Under the pieces are notes generated by a model. It saw only the letters and a program-made list of their open reading frames with translations, did not search any database and was not told the origin of the DNA. From positions 1 through 64,000 of the forward strand of contig NZ_JACDUU010000005.1 of the NCBI RefSeq assembly GCF_013760845.1: a stretch of 64,000 bases of DNA, read 5' to 3'. The position numbers and the translations under genes are program-made. Below are positions 15,704-23,933 of the stretch, in pieces (positions within the stretch are counted from its first letter, which is position 1; every line of letters starts with the position of its first letter). This DNA is from [Anoxybacillus] calidus. GTDB lineage: Bacteria > Bacillota > Bacilli > Bacillales > Anoxybacillaceae.

Positions 15704-15838
15704 CCCGTTCTAACCGTCCATAAGACTCCCGCCTTTACAGGTAGGAGATAACGGACGCTAAGAATCCGATAAGTTCAACTAACATCAGTAGGGATGAAGA
15801 AAACCCCACTGATGTAGTTTCACTTTATTTTCAGTGTA
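15704..15838. repeat. ~130-bp dispersed repeat, copy 1 (IS200/IS605-like end)
   Basis: It begins TATCCCGTTCTAACCGTCC and contains GATAAGTTCAACTAACATCAG and a hairpin CATCAGTAGGG/CCCCACTGATG. The same layout recurs at 36874-36996. Hairpin-bearing short repeats of this sort resemble ends of IS200/IS605 elements without tnpA or tnpB (inference). Confidence 0.65.
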
Positions 15839-15875
15839 GCATATATAAGGAAATTTTACGAAAGGAGGGATTTAT

Positions 15876-17015
15876 ATGGATGTGGTTGCGTTAAAAAAGG
15901 AAATTATTGAATACAGTAAAACGATTGGGATTGACAAAATTGGCTTTGCGAGCGCGGATGTGTTTACTGAACTGAAGGAGCGTCTGCGCAGGCAGCAGGA
16001 GTTAGGTTACCAATCGGGATTTGAAGAACCTGATATTGAGAAAAGGACAAATCCATCATTACTTTTATCGGGTGCTAAATCGATTATAGCCATCGCATTG
16101 GCTTACCCGTCAAAAATGAAAAATGCTCCGCGCAGTACAAAGGAAGAAAGAAGAGGAATTTTTTGCAGGGCATCATGGGGAAAAGATTATCATCATATTT
16201 TACGTGAACGATTGCAAAAATTAGAAGAATTTATTTTAGAAAAAGTGCCAAGCGCTCAACTGAAGTCAATGGTTGATACTGGAGAATTGGCGGACCGGGC
16301 TGTTGCTGAACGAGCGGGGATCGGATGGAGCGGGAAAAATTGCTCCATTATTACTCCAGAATTTGGTTCATATGTATATTTAGGAGAGATGATTACAAAT
16401 ATTCCGTTTCCTCCAGATGCACCCATAGAAGATCGTTGTGGTACATGCAATAAATGTATAGAGGTATGTCCGACAGGGGCGCTTGTGCAAGGGGGACAAC
16501 TCAATGCGCAACGATGCATTGCATTTCTTACACAAACAAAGGGATTTTTAGCTGATGAGTTCCGCGATAAAATCGGCAATCGGCTTTACGGGTGTGACAC
16601 TTGTCAGACGGTCTGTCCTGAAAATAAAGGGAAGGATTTTCATCTTCATCCTGAAATGGAGCCAGATCCAGAAATTGCGAAACCGAAATTGAAACCGCTA
16701 CTTCATATTAGCAATCGAGAGTTTAAAGAGAAGTTTGGTTTGATTTCAGGTTCATGGCGTGGAAAAAAGCCGATTCAACGAAATGCGATTCTTGCATTGG
16801 CTCATTATAAAGATAAAACCGCCATTTCCGATTTACTAAAATTGCTGAAAGAAGACAGCCGCCCTGTCATTAGAGGAACAGCCGCTTGGGCGTTAGGAAA
16901 AATCGGGGAAAAGAGCGTCATTCCTTTTCTGGAAGAGGCAAAGCGAGTAGAAAAAGATGAAGAAGTATTAAAGGAAATTGATAAAGGATTGCATCTATTA
17001 CTCAATCAGGACTAA
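15876..17015 (+). CDS. queG: Epoxyqueuosine reductase QueG
   Basis: QueG reduces epoxyqueuosine to queuosine in tRNA, using cobalamin and two [4Fe-4S] clusters in the cytoplasm. The 379-residue protein shows the ferredoxin-like Cys clusters 'CGTCNKCIEVCPTGAL' and 'YGCDTCQTVCPENK', the catalytic-region 'KSMVDTGELADRAVAERAG', and a C-terminal HEAT-like repeat ('RPVIRGTAAWALGKIG'). Length and order match B. subtilis YhbA. A strong AGGAGGG precedes ATG. It is the first of a conserved run queG-yhbB-trmL. Confidence 0.95.
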   Translation: MDVVALKKEIIEYSKTIGIDKIGFASADVFTELKERLRRQQELGYQSGFEEPDIEKRTNPSLLLSGAKSIIAIALAYPSKMKNAPRSTKEERRGIFCRASWGKDYHHILRERLQKLEEFILEKVPSAQLKSMVDTGELADRAVAERAGIGWSGKNCSIITPEFGSYVYLGEMITNIPFPPDAPIEDRCGTCNKCIEVCPTGALVQGGQLNAQRCIAFLTQTKGFLADEFRDKIGNRLYGCDTCQTVCPENKGKDFHLHPEMEPDPEIAKPKLKPLLHISNREFKEKFGLISGSWRGKKPIQRNAILALAHYKDKTAISDLLKLLKEDSRPVIRGTAAWALGKIGEKSVIPFLEEAKRVEKDEEVLKEIDKGLHLLLNQD

Positions 17016-17070
17016 AATCGCTTGTTCACCACATAAAGTAATAAAAAACGATAAAAAAGTGGTGAACGGC

Positions 17071-17934
17071 GTGAGAAGAGAACTGATTTCTATGCTCGAA
17101 AAGAAAATACATGCATTTGTATGTGGAGAAACAAATAATACATGCGATGAATCCGTAGAAAGGAAACTCGGCTTATTTCGCAAGCGTAATGCCGAAATCG
17201 TGAAGTGTCAAGCGCGTGGAGAAATTTTGCGTAAACATCAAGTCGATAGACAAATGGAGGTTGATTATGTAGTTCATTATCAATTTTTAATTAGACAAAA
17301 AGACTGGATGTATTTAGAAGAACAAGTAGAAGAACGACGTGCATTGTTTAAAGACGGTGAGCTTATCCAAGACAAGGAAATTGTAGACGGAGAGGTTGTT
17401 AGTGAAAGCGAAGGACGAATGGAACGTGGATATGAGGTAAGAGAAAAAGGATCTTACCAATACGATCGTTTCGCTGCGGTCCGCTATGCAGAAACGTGGT
17501 GGAATAGCTATAATCCCGCTTTTAAAAAGTTTGCTGTTGATTGTACCAATTTTGTTTCGCAATGTTTATATGCAGGCGGCATTCCAATGAGTGGATATCC
17601 AAACCGGGCGAAGGGTTGGTGGATGAAAAATGGTAGTTGGAGCTATAGTTGGGCGGTAGCTCATTCGTTTCGCTGGTATTTAAGCGGTACTCATAGCGGG
17701 CTGAAGGCGATTGAAGTATCGTCTCCCGAGAAATTAATGCCGGGAGATGTGATTTGTTATGATTTTCAAGGAGACGGCCGCTTTGATCATGCGACGATTG
17801 TTGTCGCAAAAGATAGACAAGGGATGCCGCTTGTCAATGCGCATACAACGAATAGCCGAATGAGATATTGGTCATATGAAGATTCAACTGCATATACCCC
17901 TAATATTCAATATAAGTTTTTTCATATTGTTTAA
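17071..17934 (+). CDS. yhbB: YhbB-like putative amidase-domain protein
   Basis: The C-terminal ~150 residues are an amidase_6-type domain: 'FAVDCTNFVSQCLYAGG' contains the catalytic Cys context, 'FDHATIVV' the His, and 'VNAHTTNSRMRYWS' the last conserved part. The N-terminal half is charged and helical. No signal peptide is evident. GTG 17071 is chosen with GGTG at 17061-17064; GTG 17062 and ATG 17092 are alternatives, and the frame is open into queG. Position between queG and trmL matches B. subtilis yhbB. Confidence 0.85.
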   Translation: MRRELISMLEKKIHAFVCGETNNTCDESVERKLGLFRKRNAEIVKCQARGEILRKHQVDRQMEVDYVVHYQFLIRQKDWMYLEEQVEERRALFKDGELIQDKEIVDGEVVSESEGRMERGYEVREKGSYQYDRFAAVRYAETWWNSYNPAFKKFAVDCTNFVSQCLYAGGIPMSGYPNRAKGWWMKNGSWSYSWAVAHSFRWYLSGTHSGLKAIEVSSPEKLMPGDVICYDFQGDGRFDHATIVVAKDRQGMPLVNAHTTNSRMRYWSYEDSTAYTPNIQYKFFHIV

Positions 17935-17996
17935 TGTTTTGAAGCAAATAATGATATAATGATGGGCGGAAATATGAAAAGTTTGAGGTGACGATA

Positions 17997-18470
17997 GTGG
18001 CTTTACACGTTGTTTTATATCAACCAGAGATTCCCGCAAATACAGGAAATATTGCGCGTACTTGTGCCGCTACAGATACAACACTGCATTTAATTCGTCC
18101 GCTGGGGTTTTCAACGGATGATAAAATGTTGAAACGCGCCGGACTGGATTATTGGCAATATGTCAATGTTCTTTATTATGATTCGCTTCAGGAGTTGTTT
18201 GATAAGTATAAAGATGGAGAATTTTATTTTATCACGAAGTTTGGGAAAAAGTATTATTCGGTTTTTGATTACAGCGATCCATCGAAAGACTATTTCTTTG
18301 TATTTGGCCGCGAAACAACCGGATTGCCAAAAGAACTAATCGAAAATAACATGGAGCGCTGTTTACGCATTCCAATGAATGAAAATGTGCGCTCGTTAAA
18401 TTTGTCCAATACAGCAGCGATTTTAGTGTATGAAGCGTTAAGACAACAAGGTTTTCCTGGAGTGTTTTAA
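17997..18470 (+). CDS. trmL: tRNA (cytidine/uridine-2'-O-)-methyltransferase TrmL
   Basis: A SPOUT-family enzyme that 2'-O-methylates the wobble nucleotide (position 34) of tRNA-Leu isoacceptors using SAM. Knot motifs are visible: N-terminal 'QPEIPANTGNIARTC', 'FVFGRETTGLP' and 'RCLRIPMNENVRSLNLS'. About 157 residues, normal for the family (B. subtilis CspR/TrmL). GTG 17997 is preferred because AGGTGA is 6 bases upstream; GTG 17988 would lie in that SD. Confidence 0.93.
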   Translation: MALHVVLYQPEIPANTGNIARTCAATDTTLHLIRPLGFSTDDKMLKRAGLDYWQYVNVLYYDSLQELFDKYKDGEFYFITKFGKKYYSVFDYSDPSKDYFFVFGRETTGLPKELIENNMERCLRIPMNENVRSLNLSNTAAILVYEALRQQGFPGVF

Positions 18471-18480
18471 CACTTTCTCA

Positions 18481-18524
18481 AGAAGTCTCTCTCCTCTAAG
18501 CGAAGTGTAGAAGGGAGGGGTTCA
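18481..18524 (+). repeat. ~45-bp dispersed hairpin repeat, copy 1
   Basis: AGAAGTCTCTCTCCTCTAAG then CGAAGTGTAGAAGGGAGGGG. Related copies lie at 33939 (reverse), 36711, 49252 and 61111. The arms CTCTCCT/AGGGAG pair around a conserved AAGCGAAGTGT loop. Confidence 0.7.
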
Positions 18525-18525
18525 T

Positions 18526-18567
18526 GAAAAATGACCTTCATCAAAAAGGATGGAGGTCATTTTTATT
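18526..18567. terminator. Bidirectional terminator
   Basis: AAAAATGACCTTCAT / GGATGGAGGTCATTTTT stem with A and T tracts on both sides, serving trmL and the opposite small gene. Confidence 0.8.
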
Positions 18568-18573
18568 AAAAAA

Positions 18574-18666
18574 TTAATTTTTTACTCCTGGTTTGTCGTT
18601 ATAGCCAGCAGTGAAAATCGCTGTTAAAAACGCTACAATAACGCCCATAACAAGCAATGTTCTCAT
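18574..18666 (-). CDS. 30-residue single-pass membrane protein
   Basis: The peptide reads MRTLLVMGVIVAFLTAIFTA, then GYNDKPGVKN and a stop. It has one hydrophobic helix and a short polar C-terminus. A perfect AAGGAGG lies 7 bases before the ATG, which makes it a credible small gene. It is divergent from prkA and ends next to a bidirectional terminator. Function unknown; small sporulation-stage membrane proteins look like this, but that is only an analogy. Confidence 0.6.
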   Translation of the reverse strand: MRTLLVMGVIVAFLTAIFTAGYNDKPGVKN

Positions 18667-18797
18667 GTTTTTTCCTCCTTATTCTATATCCCAAAAAGTT
18701 TTGTATATCTCCATTATAGCCTATATAACAAGCTATGTGAATGTTAAGTGTATGTAGTTGCCTCTTTTGATATTCCGATGAAATTTCCGTTTGTGAT

Positions 18798-18826
18798 GAA
18801 TCATAACGGACATCCACGCATAAATT
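18798..18826 (+). promoter_or_regulatory. Candidate sigma-E promoter of prkA
   Basis: GAATCAT (18798-18804), 14-bp spacer, CATAAATT (18819-18826), close to the sigma-E pattern (-10 CATACAxT). prkA in B. subtilis belongs to the sigma-E regulon, so the match is plausible. Not tested. Confidence 0.4.
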
Positions 18827-18870
18827 GTATTAATCTCGCTATTAGACATCAAAGATGGAGGAGGTCCCTT

Positions 18871-20766
18871 ATGGATATTTTAAAGAAAATTGAAAGGTAC
18901 AGGGAAGAAGAGCAACGATTAAAGTGGGAAGGTACATTCGCGGAGTATTTGGAACTTTTAAAAGAGAAGCCATGGGTTGCCCAGTCCGCTCATTCGCGCG
19001 TTTATAATATGATTAAAGATGCAGGGGTTGAAGAAGTAAACGGAAGAAAGCGATATAATTTTTTCAGCGGGCAACTATTTGGCTTAGAAGAAGCGCTAGA
19101 GAGATTAGTGGAAGAGTATTTCCATCCTGCAGCGAAGCGTCTTGATGTACGTAAACGTATTTTGTTATTAATGGGACCAGTGAGTGGTGGAAAATCAACG
19201 CTTGTTACAATGCTAAAAAGGGGATTGGAGGCATATTCATATACCGATCGAGGGGCTGTATATGCGATTAAAGGATGTCCAATGCATGAAGACCCGCTCC
19301 ATCTAATTCCTCATCATTTACGTGATGATTTTTATCAAGAATACGGCATTCGCATTGAAGGTAATCTTTCTCCGTTAAACATGATGCGTCTTGAAAAAGA
19401 ATACGGTGGCCGCATTGAAGATGTTATGGTTGAGCGGATTTTCTTTTCCGAAGATAAACGGGTCGGTATTGGAACGTTTAGCCCGTCCGATCCAAAATCG
19501 CAGGATATTGCTGATTTAACAGGAAGCATTGACTTTTCAACAATTGCGCAATATGGCTCAGAATCTGATCCACGTGCATATCGTTTTGATGGTGAATTAA
19601 ATAAGGCGAACCGTGGACTTATGGAATTTCAAGAAATGTTAAAATGCGATGAAAAGTTTTTATGGCACTTATTGTCACTAACACAAGAAGGAAACTTTAA
19701 AGCAGGACGCTTTGCGCTTATCAGCGCTGATGAACTGATCGTCGCTCATACAAACGAAACAGAGTATCGCTCGTTTATTGCGAATAAAAAGAATGAAGCG
19801 CTTCATTCACGGATTATTGTTATGCCAATTCCATATAACTTAAAAGTATCAGAAGAAGAGCGTATTTATGAGAAAATGATTCGCGAAAGCGATGTGGCTG
19901 ATGTTCATATTGCTCCGCATACGCTGAGAGTGGCTGCTATGTTTACAATTTTAACTCGTTTAAAAGAGCCAAAACGAGGCGACATTGATTTGATAAAGAA
20001 AATGCGTCTATATGATGGAGAAGCTGTGGAAGGTTATAATGACGTTGATGTAGAGGAATTAAAGAAAGAATATCCGGATGAAGGAATGAGCGGGATTGAT
20101 CCGCGTTATGTGATTAACCGTATTTCCTCCTGCATCATCCGCAAAGAAGTCCCATCTATAAATGCGCTTGATGTGCTTCGTGCTTTAAAAGAGGGGCTTG
20201 ATCAGCACCCTTCGATCTCAAATGAAGACAGAGAACGTTATTTGAATTTTATCTCGCTGGCACGGAAAGAATATGATGAAATTGCCAAAAAAGAAGTACA
20301 AAAAGCGTTTGTTTATTCATATGAAGAGTCAGCGAAAACGCTGATGGATAACTACTTAGATAACGTCGAAGCCTATTGCAATAAAAGCAAATTACGTGAT
20401 CCGCTTACAGGAGAAGAAATGAATCCGGATGAAAAATTGATGCGTTCGATCGAAGAGCAAATCGGTATTTCAGAAAACGCGAAAAAAGCGTTTCGCGAGG
20501 AAATCTTAATCCGCATCTCCGCTTATGCAAGAAAGGGGCAGCGATTTGATTACAACTCTCATGAGCGCTTACGTGAAGCGATTCAAAAGAAACTATTTGC
20601 TGATTTGAAAGATATCGTAAAAATTACAACTTCCACGAAAACACCAGATGAGCAGCAATTAAAGAAAGTGAATGAAGTAGTTGCGAGATTAATTGATGAA
20701 TATGGATATAATTCAACATCAGCGAACGAATTGCTTCGATATGTCGGAAGCTTGTTAAACCGCTAG
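18871..20766 (+). CDS. prkA: PrkA AAA+ serine protein kinase/protease-like protein
   Basis: A 631-residue protein, identical in length to B. subtilis PrkA, a coat-associated sporulation AAA+ protein reported as a kinase or protease. Walker A is GPVSGGKST at ~102-110, the arginine-rich AAA region contains 'HSRIIVMPIPYNL', and the C-terminal PrkA domain ends 'TSANELLRYVGSL'. GGAGGAGG precedes ATG 18871; the open frame upstream of it is not needed. It is followed by yhbH, its usual neighbour. Confidence 0.95.
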   Translation: MDILKKIERYREEEQRLKWEGTFAEYLELLKEKPWVAQSAHSRVYNMIKDAGVEEVNGRKRYNFFSGQLFGLEEALERLVEEYFHPAAKRLDVRKRILLLMGPVSGGKSTLVTMLKRGLEAYSYTDRGAVYAIKGCPMHEDPLHLIPHHLRDDFYQEYGIRIEGNLSPLNMMRLEKEYGGRIEDVMVERIFFSEDKRVGIGTFSPSDPKSQDIADLTGSIDFSTIAQYGSESDPRAYRFDGELNKANRGLMEFQEMLKCDEKFLWHLLSLTQEGNFKAGRFALISADELIVAHTNETEYRSFIANKKNEALHSRIIVMPIPYNLKVSEEERIYEKMIRESDVADVHIAPHTLRVAAMFTILTRLKEPKRGDIDLIKKMRLYDGEAVEGYNDVDVEELKKEYPDEGMSGIDPRYVINRISSCIIRKEVPSINALDVLRALKEGLDQHPSISNEDRERYLNFISLARKEYDEIAKKEVQKAFVYSYEESAKTLMDNYLDNVEAYCNKSKLRDPLTGEEMNPDEKLMRSIEEQIGISENAKKAFREEILIRISAYARKGQRFDYNSHERLREAIQKKLFADLKDIVKITTSTKTPDEQQLKKVNEVVARLIDEYGYNSTSANELLRYVGSLLNR

Positions 20767-20796
20767 CATGCCTAATTACTTAGGCATGCTTTTTTA
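20765..20796 (+). terminator. prkA terminator
   Basis: AGCATGCCTAA / TTAGGCATGCT perfect stem followed by TTTTTT. Confidence 0.9.
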
Positions 20797-21007
20797 GCCC
20801 TATCTATTGAGACGATATTTATGGTTGGATATTTTTGGGTTTGTCCAATGTAGAAATTGAAGATTAATTTTCTAAATAATTTGTCAATTATTTCAGTTTC
20901 CTGCATACGATAGAGTAACCAACCATTATTATTGTATTTTTCAGCCACCAAAATAAGTATATGAATGAACACATAAAAATGTGAAAAAATGTTAGGAGGG
21001 GGAAAGG

Positions 21008-22168
21008 ATGAGTAGAAATTTTGTTGTATCGAAAGAAGATTGGTCCCTCCATCGCAAAGGCCATGATGATCAAAAAAGACATCAAGAGAAAGTAAAAGAG
21101 GCCGTTAAAAATAACTTAGCTGACCTCATTACGGAAGAAAGCATCATTATGTCAAATGGTCGAGATGTGATTAAAATTCCGATTCGTTCTTTAGATGAAT
21201 ATAAAATTCGTTATAACTATGAGAAAAATAAACACGTTGGCCAAGGAGATGGGGACAGTCAAATCGGTGATGTGATTGCCCGGGACGGCTCAGGTGAAGG
21301 ACAGAAGGGAGCTGGTAAAGGGCAAGGGGCAGGTGACCAGGCAGGACATGATTATTATGAGGCAGAAGTATCATTAATGGAATTGGAAGAGGCGTTTTTT
21401 AGCCAGCTGGAGTTACCAAATTTAAAGCGCAAGGAAACAGATCGAAATGTAGTCGAGCATATTGAGTTTAACGATATTCGCCGTACGGGCTTAATGGGGA
21501 ATATTGATAAAAAACGAACGATGATGGCTGCGTTTAAACGAAACGCGATGAGCGGAAACCCAAGTTTTTATCCAATTTATCCGGAAGATTTAAAATTTAA
21601 AACATGGAATGAAGTTGTAAAGCCAGAATCAAAAGCGGTCGTCCTTGCGATGATGGATACGAGCGGTTCGATGGGCTTATGGGAAAAGTATATGGCCAGA
21701 AGTTTTTTCTTCTGGATGACTCGCTTTTTGCGCACGAAGTATGAAACGGTTGAAATTGCGTTTATCGCTCATCATACAGAAGCGAAAGTTGTCACGGAAG
21801 AAGAATTTTTCAACAAAGGTGAAAGTGGCGGTACAATCTGTTCTTCTGCTTACAGAAAAGCGCTTGAATTAATTGAAACGAAATATTCACCTTCTCGTTA
21901 TAACATTTATCCGTTTCATTTTTCTGACGGCGACAATTTAACTTCTGACAACGCCCGCTGCGTCAAACTTGTGAATGAATTGCTGAAAGTATCGAACATG
22001 TTCGGCTACGGAGAAGTAAATCAGTACAATCGCCATTCTACATTAATGTCCGCTTACAAAAACATCAAAGATGAAAAATTCCGCTATTACATCCTCAAGC
22101 AAAAGTCCGATGTGTTCTACGCGATGAAGAGCTTCTTTAAGAAGGAAGAAAATAAGGCGCTTGTGTGA
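21008..22168 (+). CDS. yhbH: Sporulation protein YhbH (DUF444, VWA-like)
   Basis: A 386-residue DUF444 protein, homologue of B. subtilis YhbH and E. coli YeaH. It has a basic N-terminus, a Gly-rich linker ('[16 protein letters not shown]') and a von Willebrand A-like domain with a MIDAS motif 'DTSGSMG' near residue 218. PrkA and YhbH/YeaH families are almost always adjacent and thought to act together. AGGAGGGGG precedes the ATG. The 240-bp gap before it shows no gene. Confidence 0.93.
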   Translation: MSRNFVVSKEDWSLHRKGHDDQKRHQEKVKEAVKNNLADLITEESIIMSNGRDVIKIPIRSLDEYKIRYNYEKNKHVGQGDGDSQIGDVIARDGSGEGQKGAGKGQGAGDQAGHDYYEAEVSLMELEEAFFSQLELPNLKRKETDRNVVEHIEFNDIRRTGLMGNIDKKRTMMAAFKRNAMSGNPSFYPIYPEDLKFKTWNEVVKPESKAVVLAMMDTSGSMGLWEKYMARSFFFWMTRFLRTKYETVEIAFIAHHTEAKVVTEEEFFNKGESGGTICSSAYRKALELIETKYSPSRYNIYPFHFSDGDNLTSDNARCVKLVNELLKVSNMFGYGEVNQYNRHSTLMSAYKNIKDEKFRYYILKQKSDVFYAMKSFFKKEENKALV

Positions 22169-22200
22169 AAATCAGCCGAAAAGGCTGATTTTTCTTTTTA
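22168..22200 (+). terminator. yhbH terminator
   Basis: AAAATCAGCC-GAAA-AGGCTGATTTTT stem and TTCTTTTT tail. Confidence 0.88.
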
Positions 22201-22283
22201 TAAACTGCTCCATACAGCATAAGAAACATCGATTGGTAGTTAGTTTTATTTATGGATTTTTTTGTATATAGTCGGAAATACAA

Positions 22284-22318
22284 AAGATGCTGACTCAAAA
22301 TATGAGACAGCATCTTAA
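22284..22318 (-). terminator. Terminator of the permease gene
   Basis: On the minus strand AAGATGCTG / CAGCATCTT followed by TTGTATTT, just after the permease stop. Confidence 0.75.
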
Positions 22319-22331
22319 CAAATTTTATCTA

Positions 22332-23663
22332 TTAGCTTACTTTTCGTATGGTTGTCTTTGTTTTTTGTGATTTTACCATTTTATAAATAGGTAAACCAGA
22401 TAAGGAGATGAAAATAGAGAAAAGTGAATCTACTGGATTGTGGATGAGCGTACTTCCGACAATATATATCGCTCCAAGAATAGCAATTATAGGTGTAACA
22501 GGGTATAACGGCACTTTATATAAATGGTCATTGTCCGTTCCATTTTTACGAAGCAAGAAGACAGCATAAAAAGCTAAACCATAAAATAAGAAAACAGTGA
22601 AAATAGCAATATCGGAAAGACGGTCGGGGTTTCCGGCCAGCATCATGATGATCGCGATGACTAATTGTAGAATAGTTGCTTGAACAGGTGTTTTGAATTT
22701 TGGATGTACGCGTGATAGCCATTTTGCCCCAGGCAGCAGTTTATCTTCCGCCATCGCAAAAGGAATGCGCGGGAACGTGAGAATTTTACCGTTTAAGGCA
22801 CCAAAAATGGAAATAAGAATACCGATAGCAATAAGCTTACCACCCATTTCGCCAAATAACAGCGTAGCAGCTTCTTTTGCTGCGTTTGGTCCGAGTTCAA
22901 CAATCTTATTTGCCGGCAAGATATGAAGCATGGCAATATTCACTGACAAGTAAGCAATCATGACAATAATAATTCCCGTAATAATCGCTTTCGGGAGCGT
23001 TTTAGCAGGGTTTTTCATCTCTCCGGCAACGAAACCAACGTTTATCCAGCCATCATATGCCCAAAGAGTTGCGAGAACGGCCGCTCCCATACTAACTGCT
23101 TGGCTGCTTTCGCTCTCCATACCAAACACGGGAACATCTCCTTGCCAAATGCCAAAAACAGCGATAAGAGCAATTGGAACAAGTTTACCAAATGTCGAGA
23201 GGCTTTGAATAAAACCGCCATATTGTGTTCCTAATAAGTTTACAATACAAAGAAAAATAACAGAAATAATGCCAATGATTGTTTTGCTATTATCGGAAAA
23301 TCCAAATAAACCGGCTACTAATGACCCAAAATACAACCCGATTGCCCCGATAACAGCCGGACCGTAGATGATTGTTTGTACCCAGCCGCATAAAAATCCC
23401 CAAAACTTTCCATATACTTCCTCTAAATAAGCATACAATCCACCTGTTTTCGGTATTTTTACACTAACTTCCGCGATTGTTAAACCGCTTGCTAGAGTAA
23501 TAATCCCACCGATTACCCATGCCCATAAAGCCATTGTAGAGTCGCCAGCCGAAGCAATGACGATCCCCGGTTTCATAAAAATTCCTGATCCGATTACGGT
23601 TCCAATGACTAAAGATGTAGCAACAATAAAGCCAATATTTTTCTGCAAATCTGCTTTGTCCAT
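22332..23663 (-). CDS. APC-family amino acid permease (SteT-like)
   Basis: A ~443-residue, 12-TM permease of the APC superfamily. The TM1 signature 'VIGTVIGSGIFMKPG' is diagnostic of the LAT/SteT group (B. subtilis SteT is a Ser/Thr exchanger), and 'PKTGGLYAYLEEVYG' is the conserved loop after TM2. The substrate cannot be fixed from sequence. ATG 23663 (MDKADLQ) is preferred; 23675 is open as well. It is monocistronic, with its own terminator. Confidence 0.88.
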   Translation of the reverse strand: MDKADLQKNIGFIVATSLVIGTVIGSGIFMKPGIVIASAGDSTMALWAWVIGGIITLASGLTIAEVSVKIPKTGGLYAYLEEVYGKFWGFLCGWVQTIIYGPAVIGAIGLYFGSLVAGLFGFSDNSKTIIGIISVIFLCIVNLLGTQYGGFIQSLSTFGKLVPIALIAVFGIWQGDVPVFGMESESSQAVSMGAAVLATLWAYDGWINVGFVAGEMKNPAKTLPKAIITGIIIVMIAYLSVNIAMLHILPANKIVELGPNAAKEAATLLFGEMGGKLIAIGILISIFGALNGKILTFPRIPFAMAEDKLLPGAKWLSRVHPKFKTPVQATILQLVIAIIMMLAGNPDRLSDIAIFTVFLFYGLAFYAVFLLRKNGTDNDHLYKVPLYPVTPIIAILGAIYIVGSTLIHNPVDSLFSIFISLSGLPIYKMVKSQKTKTTIRKVS

Positions 23664-23839
23664 AATGTCCACCACCAGAGAACAAATGTATTTTAATGAT
23701 GAACTGATTATAACATGAGATTTTGTGAGTTTTCCTTTTTTTGAATATTCAATTTTCGATCATAAAAAGTAGTGGTGAAGATGAATAAAAGCGGTATGAT
23801 GACGCTTAAAAACATTTGTAAGTGAATATTTTACATGAA

Positions 23840-23878
23840 TTAACAATCAATTTACTTATTTATTTAAGTAGTTTAACA
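23840..23878 (+). promoter_or_regulatory. Pho box array (PhoP binding) before phoX
   Basis: Four TTAACA-like hexamers at exact 11-bp spacing: TTAACA 23840, TTTACT 23851, ATTTAA 23862, TTAACA 23873, each separated by 5 bases, as in B. subtilis PhoP sites. A -10-like TAGAAT follows at 23899. This predicts phosphate-starvation induction. Confidence 0.7.
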
Positions 23879-23896
23879 ATGATTTTATTAAATGGA

Positions 23897-23916
23897 GATA
23901 GAATGTTTATTCTATC
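23897..23916 (+). promoter_or_regulatory. Perfect 8-bp hairpin around the phoX -10/start region
   Basis: GATAGAAT-GTTT-ATTCTATC. It overlaps the presumed -10 (TAGAAT) and precedes the AAGGAGAGG SD. It could be an operator or an mRNA 5' stem. Confidence 0.4.
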
Positions 23917-23933
23917 AATAAGGAGAGGATAGG

